The notes below the pieces were generated by a model. It was not told where the DNA came from. It was given only the letters and a program-made list of their open reading frames with translations, and ran no database searches. 64,000 nucleotides of DNA. It comes from Panax quinquefolius (taxonomy: Eukaryota; Streptophyta; Magnoliopsida; Apiales; Araliaceae). Position 1 is the stretch's first letter. Each line of letters opens with the position of its first letter. The stretch lies in NCBI GenBank assembly GCA_020205615.1, contig CM035167.1:134492568-134556567 (forward strand), in the 5' to 3' direction. This document shows, one piece after another, positions 20,653 through 32,641 of this stretch. The position numbers and the translations under genes are program-made.

Positions 20653-23070
20653 CGTAACGCCCCTAAAATTAGATATCGTCGCCACCCATCTTGGGTCGCC
20701 ACTACATGGTACATAAATTCAAATACGACTTCTTAACCTAAGCATAGCCGCAGCATGCAATCTGACATAAAGCGTGAGTTTGAATACAAATATTGTCTAC
20801 TAGATATTATACAAACTCAAAAGGAATCCTCATTACAACTATTATCACACTATTTCACGAGAATAGTGAGGACTACTAATCTTATCCTACGGACCATTAC
20901 TTACGTTCCCCGACTGTCGTCAAATGTATGTTCTCATTTCACGAAAGAAACGGTGAAAGAAAAGGTGAGCTTTAATTAACCCGATAGAAGAAATATTATG
21001 ACTAAGATAATGTAGAATAAATTATCATTAGCCTTCAGCGGTGTTAAGCGATAAAATACTGATAAACAACCGGTTTAAGCTGCGGTGGGAATACGCAATC
21101 CATTAAAAAGTCAAGTAGAGAATAAAATCTACTATCTTTTAGGTTTTAAAAGGTTTTATCAATTTTATCATTTGAGACTCGTTTAATAAATAAACCACCA
21201 CATCTAATCATCCACGTGTACCACGGTCGAAGATTTTCATCAAGTTATCAATGGTCGTGACTATCTTAGAATCACCCCTGGTCATAATCAATCATACCAA
21301 AAACTATCCATCAATTTGCATTACGTGCCGGCGAGAACTTTTGTCACATCATTTATATCAAGTCGTGATTATCCGATTGATCCACAGTCATAATCATACT
21401 AAGTTCATCTATGGCGTAAGCAAAGATAACATAATATAATATGAGGATGATGACAATGACATAATAATTCAATAAAACAAATTCAAGAATTATTTAATCC
21501 ATGAAGTTATTAACGTCCAAATTGTCAACATAATCTTGTTTTAGTAGAGTAAAATTCAAGAATGATCGGAAGAATATTTCCATGAGAAGAATCTTTGGAT
21601 GAAACGCAAATATCGAGGATATTCTACTAATTTCATGGAGTATAGAAGTCAAAGTTTTAACCATTTGAGTATAATAAAGAATGGAATAACAAAAGAAATC
21701 ACCATGCATGCAGACTTGGCGTAAAGGTTATTCAATGAGAATAATAATAACGGAACCGGTGGGGTGAAATTCACAAGCAAGCAGGATGTTCAACAGAATA
21801 ATAAAGATGGAACCGGATCCGGTGTAAAACACACGAGATAGGATATTCAGCGAGAATGATAAAAAAGGCGGAACCGGTCGGTCCTGTAAAACACCTGTGA
21901 CGAGGATGTTCAAGCGAGAATAATAAAAAGCGGAACCGGTGGGTGTAAAAACACATGAACAGGATGTTCCAAATGAATAATAGAAGAATGTCACCAAGTA
22001 TAGGGTAAATGGCGTATCTGAAGTTATTCCAGCAGAATAATAAGCAATGGAATAACATAAGGATTTCACCAAGTATAGGGTATCTGGCGTACACGGAGTT
22101 ATGTATAGGGTATGCCACTTTTACGAGTTATTCAACAGAATAATAGTGAATGGAATAACAAAAGTTCTCTTCAAGAAGAAAGAATAACACACCCTTACAA
22201 GTAAAAAAACCTGAATATAGAAGTAGTGAAGTAGCGAAGTAATACTCTTCTTCTTCTACATAATTTTCTCTCTATACTTCTCTCTATAATTTTCTCTCTA
22301 GAGTTTCAATGAATTCGTAAGAAAATAATGAAGGAATGAGCTTCATTTATAGGAAAATGGAATGCATAGTAATTAATCCATGAAAGCGGTCAGATTGATT
22401 TACTTTAATCGACGGTCCATATTTAAAGAAAAATCTTTTAAATAAAATATAATATATTCTATTTATATAAAAATATTTTACTATGCAAAATACAAAACAC
22501 TTATGCAAAACACTATGCATAATAAAAATATAATATATTCTATTTATAGAATAACTTTAATAAAGTATTCTATTTTATATAAAAAGATGTTTTACATTTT
22601 ATTACGTTAATAATCTGAATAAAACAAAAGCGTTATTATCGCTTATAATAATTCATATTATTAATCGTGATAATGGAATCAAATGAGTGACTTCTCACAT
22701 AAGCATCGATAATCAATCACAGGTGTCTTCTTATGCGACCACACGTATTCATTGTATTTTTTACTACCGAGTAGTTCAACAAGTAACCCGCAGTAAAACT
22801 TCCGTAGTTATTTCAATAAAATATTTTTGTCGTTTTCTCGATCAGACAATAATTACATTATAGAGGTCCACCATGATTGAGTAGTTTATGCGAATATTCC
22901 TCGCTAAACCGAATATTCCCAGGACCAATCGAATATAATATAACCACTTGCATACTTTGCAAAATTTATAAATACTACCCACAACTATAATATTATCTCA
23001 AATTCACACCATAATATAAAAATTATTTTGACAAAATTTAAATCTTTATTGATAAAATCTGGGGTCTCTG
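20653..23070 (-). repeat. Family A LTR, copy a
   Basis: Leftmost LTR of the array. It contains, in element orientation, a U3 with paired GAATATTC motifs, a TATA box (CTATAAATGAAG... near 22343-22350), CT-rich leader (about 22250-22310), a minisatellite of about 60 bp (21722-21990) and U5 with AGCTCACCTTTTCTTTCACCG. The last bases at 23061-23070 read GGGGTCTCTG instead of GGGGTCTCACA (plus strand). Confidence 0.88.
21720..21995 (-). repeat. Leader minisatellite of family A LTR
   Basis: Five imperfect tandem units of about 55-60 bp. On the plus strand each has GGAACCGG..., GTAAAACAC and a GAGGATGTTCA...GAATAATAA block. Equivalent arrays occur in the other family A LTRs (about 27710-27960, 33715-33970, 47865-48080, 54700-54920) with differing unit numbers and spacing. 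Confidence 0.85.
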
Positions 23071-26000
23071 ATCTCCCTCCTTATGGAATTTAGCCCTCGA
23101 AATTAGGAGTGCGATACACAGTATGATAAAGAGGTGAGGATACCTTGAATACCTTTATCGTTGAAAACATTAAATTCATTTTTTGTAATCCGGCCAAAGA
23201 TATTCATTAACAATTCATCTTTGCCTTCTGAGCCAAAATATACAAATTGTAAAACCAATAATGCTGAGACTTCGACTTAATAGTATCACAACCATGAATT
23301 ATTCATGCACCTTCTTGGCTAAGGATATTCGTGTTTTCAATTACGGTCATGATTATCTTAGAATAATCCGTGGTCATAATCATACCAAAGTCTATCGATG
23401 CACTACTCTTAAAGATGACTTTTACCACATCCATGAATTAATATTTCATTCTTTGAGACTCATTTCAATAATTAATTCATATCATCGAATCATCCTCGCA
23501 CTACGGGCCGAGGATATTCATTAGTATCACGACCACGAATTATCCATGCACTACTACCAAAGATAATCGTGTATTCATTAGTATCACGACCACAAATTAT
23601 CCATGCACTACTACCAAAGATAATCGTGTATTCATTAGTATCACGACCACAATTATCCATGCACTACGACCAAAGATAATCGTGTATTCATTAGTATCAC
23701 GACCACAAATTATCCATGCACTACTGACCAAAGATAATCGTGTATTCATTAGTATCACGACCACAAATTATCCATACCTTCTGACCAAAGATAATTGTGT
23801 ATTCATTTATCCAAATTATCCATACTACTACCAAAGATAATTGTGTATTCATTAGTATCACGACCACAAATTATCCATGCACTACGGCCAAAGATAATTG
23901 TGTATTCATTAGTATCACGACCACAAATTATCCATGCACTTCTGACCAAAGATAATCGTGTATTCATTAGTATCACGACCACAAATTATCCATACACTAC
24001 TACCAAAGATAATCGTGTATTCATTAGTATCACGACCACAAATTATCCATGCACTACTGACCAAAGATAATTGTGTTTTCAATTACTGGTTATGATTATC
24101 TTAGAAACAATCCACGGTCATTAATAATCATACCAAGTCCATCTACGCACTAAGCCATGATGACTTTCAACATAATATAAGCATGAGGATAATGATATAA
24201 AGAATCAATCAAATGAGATAAAGGATAAATATTAAACATTTATAATATAATTTATCCGAGATTCAAGAATATCCCCATGTTATCAATCACTTAATAATCT
24301 CATAATCTAATATCATTAATATTATAACAATATTTTAATCACTTTTAAATTTATAAACAATTTATCTCAATTGTTTACGCTTTACCATATAATGCATTTA
24401 ATCATTCTAAAATGCCATACTCATAAGATATCATCACCAATTATCAAATCTCTCAAAAAAATATGCATATACTCTATATATAGATTCTCTAGCCATAAAA
24501 TCCTATTTTCAACTTTGTTACTTCACATAACATATTTAACTCATATGTTAAGTAACTAAACTATTTTCATAAAAATACCAAATCAGTCCCAAAAATATTT
24601 CTTTTCTGGGATTTAGCATAATATAGTCCCATGATGAAAATATATTTTTCTCGAAATTTTAAAATTCATTTACTATTTTTCAAAAATCAATTTCTAATTA
24701 ATTTCTTAAGAAATTAGCTACCTCAAGTTTAACTCCAAAAATTCCCAAATCTTGGCAGGACCTTACACATGTTAACGTGAGCTTCTAGTTTAAATTTCAT
24801 GGTCATCGGAGTTATAGAACTTTCAGGTTATAGCGTTTTAAATCGGAAAAACCTAAATATTGAAATAGTCATAACTTGCTTATTTTAAGTCAGAATGAGC
24901 TCATTTTTGGACAGGAGGTACTTTATACCATATACCTTCATGTCCCAAAAGGTCAGAATTTTTCTCATAATTTAAGTGGCCAAAATAGCCTCTCTAAAAT
25001 CATGGCAGAAGCTTTTTAGGTTTTTTGCAGCTTTGCACTCCTTTGCTAAAATCAGTCCACACAAAAATTTACAACACATTTTCCAGTAATTCCACTTGGA
25101 TTAGTTAGGTAACTCATAGATCTAACTCTAGGACTTGACCACATTCAAAAATTCAAAATATAATTGGAGATATGGTCAATTGAATTTCATATTACGTTTT
25201 TACCAAAAATCGATTTTTCAACTCTTTGTGATTTCTAAGAAACTTTCATGTTTTCACATAATAACCAACATAACTCATCATAAAACTTACTAATACCACG
25301 AATACCCATGATTTTCATTAGTCCAATGCTTTTATTATGACTTTCATCATAATCCTAAAAATGAGATCCTTTTAGTTGAAGAAATATTTGAGGGTTTAAG
25401 AAATGGGTTTTTATCTTTGGGGTCAATACAAAATTCGATTTCATGTTCTAGGGTAGGATAGAAGTCTTCAAGAATACGCCAGAAATTTATTAATAATAGA
25501 AATATCATTCAAAAGCGTGACTCTCCTCCAAGACTTGGATATACGTCACATTAATACCAAGCTGTGACTTCTATCCCTTAACCTAGATAGCACCTCACAA
25601 TGATACCTATAAACTTGCCATCTTCATTCTCGATGTCGCCTCTGAGAAAAGTCGGCGGTGCATTCCACACAAGGAAGTCAACAATGAAAGGATCGGGCTC
25701 TTTTCTTATGACTTGATATAACAGTGATTAACTTTAGGATTTGGTTACTTTGAATTCGTATAAAGGTTGGTTAGGAATATGAAAGCTAACAACCTTACAA
25801 AAAGAATAATGAGTAGTTAATCAATCGTTTTCAAAAATTACCTCAAAGGCAAGTATTTTCAAAGAGATAAGATCGACAGGTAACGTGAAAGTGTTTATTT
25901 GAATCAAACAAGATTTAAAAATAGTAAGTAACGAAGGCTCCTCTTAATGAAGTTTCAACCGATAAGTCAAAGTCTAACTTCTCCGGAGTCAAATTTAAGC

Positions 26001-26641
26001 GTTGAGCAAAGCAAGAGAGATAAAATAATGGGTAGAGCAGGTATCTTATAAGGTATAGACTTCATAATTTATAATTAACTAACCCGTGCTAACTTCGTTC
26101 GGTTTACTCGCTTTTTGAGAAGTCGTGAAAATGCACTTCCTAAAACCAACGACTTTGTTTTATCCATATCGCCTTTGGTGCCACCGTAATCGGTGGACTT
26201 GACTTTGGTGAACGACAAAATCGAGCTAAATGACCTTCTCTTCTTGAAATTTCCACTTCTATTATCTTGGCCATGATTACCACAGAAGTGGTTACCATTC
26301 TTGGCATGATAATTTCTCCCACGATGGTCATCATTGTTCGATGGCCACCGTTGCCATTGCAGGTATGATTATTATCGTGTTGTTGCTCATTACCTTTTGG
26401 TTGAGTGACTCAATGATCTCATGTGCTTCATTGCTTATCTCAATATTTTCGGATGTCATTTTCAAAATCGCCACCAAAACATGGGTTAAATAACATATCA
26501 CATATTATCCCTATACTCTCCATGACCAAATAAATACCACATAAACTTAGGTAGGTCATACTAGCGAAGGAATTCCCGTCTCTCCCTCCTAGTTCTTATT
26601 CTCACATCTTAGCTGGGATCATATCCTAAGCTCGATACCAT
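23071..26641 (-). mobile_element. Family A internal region 1 (non-autonomous, most of pol missing)
   Basis: Element order on the minus strand: PBS (26622-26640, TGGTATCGAGCTTAGG), a gag zinc-knuckle remnant (GHLARFCRSPKSS, about 26210-26260), a short protease-region remnant, and the N-terminal part of reverse transcriptase (about 25380-25560, relative of the DVFPEDLP...EIEFCID block). A noncoding block of about 2.2 kb follows (23100-25370), and then a tail matching the last integrase codons and a purine-rich tract (rc GGAATTTAGCC...). I see no RT catalytic motif, RNase H or integrase core. The element must have depended on proteins in trans, if it moved as such. Confidence 0.75.
23515..24075 (-). 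repeat. 57-bp tandem repeat array in family A internal region 1
   Basis: About ten units. On the plus strand each runs ATTCATTAGTATCACGACCA, CAAATTATCCATGCACTAC, then (GG/TA/GAC)CAAAGATAATCGTGT. The fifth unit is partly deleted at about 23800-23825. Variation is concentrated at the CTACGGCC position. Confidence 0.95.
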
Positions 26642-29046
26642 TGTGGCGCCCCAAAAATAGGTATCGTCACCCATCTTGGGTCGCCACTTACATGGTACAT
26701 AAATTCAAATACGACTTATTAACCTAAGCGTAGGTATACAATACGACATAAAGCGTGAGTTTGAATACAAATATTGTCTACTAGATATTATACAAACTCA
26801 AAAGGAATCCTCATTACAACTATTATCACACTATTTCACGAGAATAGTGAGGACTACTAATCTTATCCTCGGACCATTACTTCGTTCCCAGGCTCGTCCC
26901 GGCTATGTTCTCATTTCACGAAGAAACGGTGAAAGAAAAGGTGAGCTCAACTAGCCTAAAGAAGAAATATTATGACTAAGATAATGCGAGAATAAATTAT
27001 CATTAGCCTTCAACGATGTTAAGCGATAAAATACAATAGACAACCGGTTTAAGCTGCGGTGAATATGCTGATCCATTAAAAAAAGTCAGTAGAGAATAAA
27101 ATCTACTATCTTTTAGGTTTTAAAGGTTTTTATCAATTTTTATCATTTGAGACTCGACAATAAATAAACCACCACATCTAATCATCCTGTACCACGGTCA
27201 AAGATTTTCATCAAGTTATCAATGGTCATGACTATCTTAAGAATCACCCTGGTCATAATCATACCAAAAACTATCCATCAACGCATTACAGGGCATTTGA
27301 GAACTTTTGTCACATCATTTATATCAAGTCGTGATTATCTGGAATTGATCCTGGTCATAATCATACTAAGTTCTATCTATGCACGTAAGCGAAAGATAAC
27401 ATAATATAATATGAGGATGATGACAATGACATAATAATTCAATAAAACAAATTCAAGAATTATTTAATCCATGAAGTTATTAACGTCCAAATTGTCAACA
27501 TAATCTTTGTTTCGTAGAGTAAAATTCAAGAATGATCGGAAGAATATTTCCATGAAAGATCTTTGGATGAAAGCGCAAATATCAAGGATATTCTACTAAT
27601 TTCATGGAGTATAGAAGTCAAAGTTTTAACCAATTTGGGTATAATAAAGAATGGAATAACAAAAGAAATCACCGTGCATGCGGTGCGCAGCATAGGCGAG
27701 TTATTCAATGAGAATAATAATAACGGAACCGGTCGGGGTGAAATTCACGCAAGCAAGGATGTTCAACGAGAATAATAAAGATGGAACCGGATCCGGTGTA
27801 AAACACGCGAGATAGGATATTCAGCGAGAATGATAAAAAGCGGAACCAGTCCGGTGTAAAAAACATGCATGACGAGGATGTTCAACGAATAATAATAAAA
27901 GCGGAACCGGTGGGTGTGTAAAACACATGACAGGATGTTCCAATGAATAATAATAGAAGAATGTCACCAAGTATAGGGTAAACCCGCGTATCTGAGTTAT
28001 TCCAGCGAGAATAATAAGCAATGGAATAACATAAGATTTCACCAAGTATAGGGTATCTGGCGTATCTGAGGTTATGTATAGGGTATGCCACTTTTACGGA
28101 GTTATTCAAGCAGAATAATAGTGAATGGAATAATGAAGTTCTCTTGAAGAAGAAAGAATAACACCCACTACTACAAAAAAGAATGAATATAGAAGTAGTG
28201 AAGTAGTAAGAATACTCTTCTTCTTTCTATAATTTTCTCTCTATAACCTCTCTATAATTTCTCTCTCTAGAGTTCAATGAATTCGTAAGAAAATAATGAA
28301 GGAATGAGCTTATTTATAGGAAAATGGAATGCATAGTAACTAATCCATGAGCGGTCAGATTGATTTACTTTAATCGGACGGTCCATATTTAAAGAAAAAT
28401 CTTTTAAATAAAATATAATATATTCTATTTATATAAAAATTTTTTACTATGCCTTTATACTATGCAAAACAAAACACTATGCAACACTATGCATAATAAA
28501 ATATAATATATTACTATTTATAGAATAACTTTAATAAAGTATTCTATTTTATATAAAAAGATGTTTTGTTTTATTACGTTAATAATCTGAATAAAACAAA
28601 AGCGTCATTATCATTATAATAATTTATATTATTAATCGATGATAATGGAATCAAAGCGAGTGACTTCTCACATAAGCATCGATAATCAATACTGGTAATC
28701 TTCTTATATGCAACCACACGTATTCATTGTACTTTTACTACTGAGAGTAGTTCAACGGTAACCACGGTAAAACTTCCGTAGTTATTTCAATAAAATATTT
28801 TTGTCGTTTTCTCAATCAGGCAATAATTACATTGTGGGGTCCACCAATGATTGAGTAGTTATGCGAATATTCCCTCGCTAAACCGAATATTCCCGAGCCA
28901 ATCGAATATAATATAAACCACTTGCATACTTTGCAAAATTTATAAATACTACCCACAACTATAATATTATCTCAAATTCACACCATAATATAAAAATTAT
29001 TTTGACAAAATTTAAATCTTTATTGATAAAATCTGGGGTCTCACTG
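26642..29046 (-). repeat. Family A LTR, copy b (shared by both tandem units)
   Basis: Full LTR between internal regions 1 and 2; terminus TGTGGCGCCCC at 26642 on the plus strand. Paired GAATATTC motifs 28865-28893, TATA element about 28310-28318, leader minisatellite about 27710-27960. Confidence 0.9.
28863..28896 (-). promoter_or_regulatory. Paired GAATATTC palindromes in family A U3
   Basis: Two GAATATTCCC blocks 20 bp apart start to start (plus strand GAATATTCCCTCGCTAAACC, then GAATATTCCC). GAAnnTTC is the two-unit core of a plant heat-shock element. The motif pair is kept in all family A LTRs and, with 19-bp spacing, in family B. Binding is inferred only. Confidence 0.45.
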
Positions 29047-32000
29047 ATCTCCCCTCCTTATGGAATTTAGCCCTCGAAATTAGTGGCGTGCGATACTGGT
29101 ATGATAAAGAGGTGAGGATACCTTGAATACCTTTATCGTTGAAAACATTAAATTCATTTTTGTAATCAAATAAAGATATTCATTAACAATTCATCTTTGC
29201 ACTACTGTGATAAAGATATACATTCATCTTTCGTAAAACCAATAATGCTTGAGACTCGACTTAATAGTATCACAACCATGAATTATTCATGCACTCTTGG
29301 CTAAGGATATTCGTGTTTTCAATTACGATCATGATTATACTTAGAATAATCCGTGGTCATAATCATACCAAGTCTATCAATGCACTACGACCAAAGATGA
29401 CTTTTACCACATCCATGAATTAATATTTCATTCTTTGAGACTCATTTCGATAATTAATTCATATCATCGAATCATCCCCCTTTTCTGAGGCGAGGATATT
29501 CATTAGTATCACGACCACGAATTATCCGTACGACTACTGACCAAAGATAATCGTGTATTCATTAGTATCACGACCACAAATTATCCATACACTACGACCA
29601 AAGATAATCGTGTATTCATTAGTATCACGACCACAATTATCCATGCACTACGACCAAAGATAATCGTGTATTCATTAGTATCACGACCACAAATTATCCA
29701 TGCACTACTACCGAAGATAATCGTGTATTCATTAGTATCACGACCACAAATTATCCATGCACTACTACCAAAGATAAATGTGTATTCATTAGTATCACGA
29801 CCACAAATTATCCATGCTACTACGACCGAAGATAATTGTGTATTCATTAGTATCACGACCACAAATTATCCATGCACTACTACCAAAGATAATTGTGTAT
29901 TCATTAGTATCACGACCACAAATTATCCATGCACTACGACCCAAAGATAATCGTGTATTCATTAGTATCACGACCACAAATTATCCATGCACTACTACCA
30001 AAGATAATCGTGTATTCATTAGTATCACGACCATAAATTATCCATGCACTACTACCAAAGATAATTGTGTTTTCAATTACGGTTATGATTATCTTAGAAC
30101 AATTCACTGGTCATAATCATACCAAGTCCATCTATGCTTCTGAGCCACGAGATGACTTTCAACATAATATAAGCATGAGGATAATGATATAAAGAATCAA
30201 TCAAATGAGATAAAGGATAAATATTAAACATTTATAATATAATTTATCCGAGATTCAAGAATATCCCCATGTTATCAATCACTTAATAATCTCATAATCT
30301 AATATCATTAATATTATAACAATATTTTAATCACTTTTTAAATTTATAAACAATTTATCTCAATTGTTTACGCTTTACCATATAATGCATTTAATCATTC
30401 TAAAATGCCATACTCATAAGATATCATCACCAATTATCAAATCTCTCAAAAAATATGCATATACTCTATATAGAATTCTCTAGCCATAAAATCCTATTTT
30501 CAACTTTGTTACTTCACATAACATATTTAACTCATATGTTCGTAACTAAACTATTTTCATAAAAAATACCAAATCAGTCCCAAAAATATTTCTTTTCTGG
30601 GATTTAGCATAATATAGTCCCATGATGAAAATATATTTTTCTCGGAATTTTTAAAATTCATTTACTATTTTTCAAAAATCAATTTCTAATTAATTTCTTA
30701 AGAAATTAGCTACCTCAAGTTTAACTCCAAAAATTCCCAAATCTTGGCAGGACCTTACACATGTTAACGTGAGCTTCTAGTTTAAATTTCATGGTCATCG
30801 GAGTTATAGAACTCCGGTTATATAGCGTTTTAAATCGGAAAAACCTAAATATTGAAATAGTCATAACTTGCTTATTTTAAGTCAGAATGAGCTCATTTTT
30901 GGACAGGAGGTACTTTATACCATATACCTTCATGTCCCAAAAGGTCAGAATTTTTCTCATAATTTAAGTGGCCAAAACAGCCTCTCTAAAATCATGGCAG
31001 AAGCTTTTTTCGGTTTTTGCAGCTTTGCACTCCTTTGCTAAAATCAGTCCACACAAAAATTTACAACACATTTTCCAGTAATTCCACTTGGATTAGTTAG
31101 GTAACTCATAGATCTAACTCTAGGACTTGACCACATTCAAAATTCAAAATATAATTGGAGATATGGTCAATTGAATTTCATGTTACGTTTTTACCAAAAA
31201 TCTGATTTTTCAACTCTTTGTGATTTCTAAGAAACTTTCATGTTTTCACATAATAACCAACATAACTCATCATAAAACTTACTAATACCACGAATACCCA
31301 TGATTTTCATTAGTCCAATGCTTTTATTATGACTTTCATCATAATCCTCGTAAACAGATCCTTTTAGTTGAAGAAATATTTGAGGGTTTAAGAAATGGGT
31401 TTTTGTACTGGGGTCAATACAAAATTCGATTTCATGTTCTAGGGTAGGATAGGAAGTCTTCAAGAATACGCCAGGAAATTTATTAATAATAGAAATATCA
31501 TTCAAAAGCTGTGACTCTCCTCCAAGACTTGGATAAGACGTCACATTAATACCAATGTGACTTCATCCCTTAACCTAGATAGCACCTCACAATGATACCT
31601 ATAAACTTGCCATCTTCATTCTCGATGTCGCCTACTGAAAAAGTCCGGCGGTGCATTCCACACAAGGAAGTCAACAATGAAAGGATCGGGCTCTTTTCTT
31701 ATGACTTGATATAATGGTGATTAACTTTAGGATTTGGTTACTTTGAATTCAGTATATATGAGTTGGTTAGGAATATGAAAGCTAACAACCTTACAAAAAG
31801 AATAATGAGTAGTTAATCAATCGTTTTCAAAAATTACCTCAAAGGCAAGTATTTTCAAAGAGATAAGATCGACGAAGTAACGTGAAAGTGTTTATTTGAA
31901 TCAAACAAGATTTAAAAATAGTAGCGGTAACGAAGGCTCCTCTTAATGAAGTTTCAACCAATAAGTCAAAGTCTAACTTCTCCGGGAGTCAAATTTAAGC

Positions 32001-32641
32001 GTTGAGCATAAGCAAAGAGAGATAAAATAATGGGTAGAACCGGTATCTTATAAGGTATAGACTTCGCAATTTATAATTAACTAACCCGTGCTAACCGTTC
32101 GGTTTACTCGCTTTTGAGAAGTCATGAAAATGCACTTCCTAAAACCAACGACTTTGTTTTATCCGTATCCGCCTTTGGTGCCACCGTCCCGACTGGACTT
32201 GACTTTGGTGAACGACAAAATCGAGCTAAATGACCTTCTCTTCTTGAAATTTCCACTTTATTATCTTGGCCATGATTACCACAAGTGGTTACCATTCTTG
32301 GCATGATAATTTCTCCCACGATGGTCATCATTGTTCGGGGTAATGGTGCTTGCACCCGGTATGATTATTATCGTGTTGTTGCTCATTACCTTTTGGTTGA
32401 AGTGACTCAACTGATCTCATGTGCTTCATTGCTTATCTCAATATTTTCGGATGTCATTTTCAAATAATCGCCACCAAACATGGGTTAAATAACATATCAC
32501 ATATTATCCCTATACTACGTGAGCCAAATAAATACCACATAAACTTAGGTAGGTCATACTAGCGAAGGAATTTCGTCTCTCTCCCTCCTAGTTCTATTCT
32601 CACATCTTAGCGAGGATCATATCCTAAGCTACGATACCAAT
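29047..32641 (-). mobile_element. Family A internal region 2 (near-copy of internal region 1)
   Basis: Same order as internal region 1: PBS 32623-32640 (TTGGTATCGTAGCTTAGG), gag zinc-knuckle remnant about 32200-32260 (GHLARFCRSPKSSP), RT N-terminus at about 31380-31545 (NDISIINKFPGVF, HEIEFCIDPSTKTHF), the noncoding block, the 57-bp array, and the integrase tail next to LTR b. Differences from region 1 are mainly small indels. Confidence 0.75.
29505..30075 (-). repeat. 57-bp tandem repeat array in family A internal region 2
   Basis: About ten units with the same sequence as the array at 23515-24075. The TGTATTCATT string recurs every 56-58 bp. Because 57 is a multiple of three, open frames with a 19-residue period appear on both strands; see findings. 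Confidence 0.95.

Noticed and set aside
21728..22118. Minus-strand 114- and 115-residue overlapping frames in the family A LTR
   Set aside because: They run through the leader minisatellite in two frames at once and are not kept in the other LTR copies.
23515..24075. Regular 57-bp repeats resembling a CRISPR array
   Set aside because: The whole unit is repeated without unique spacers, and the array is inside a plant LTR element; three elements have the same array.
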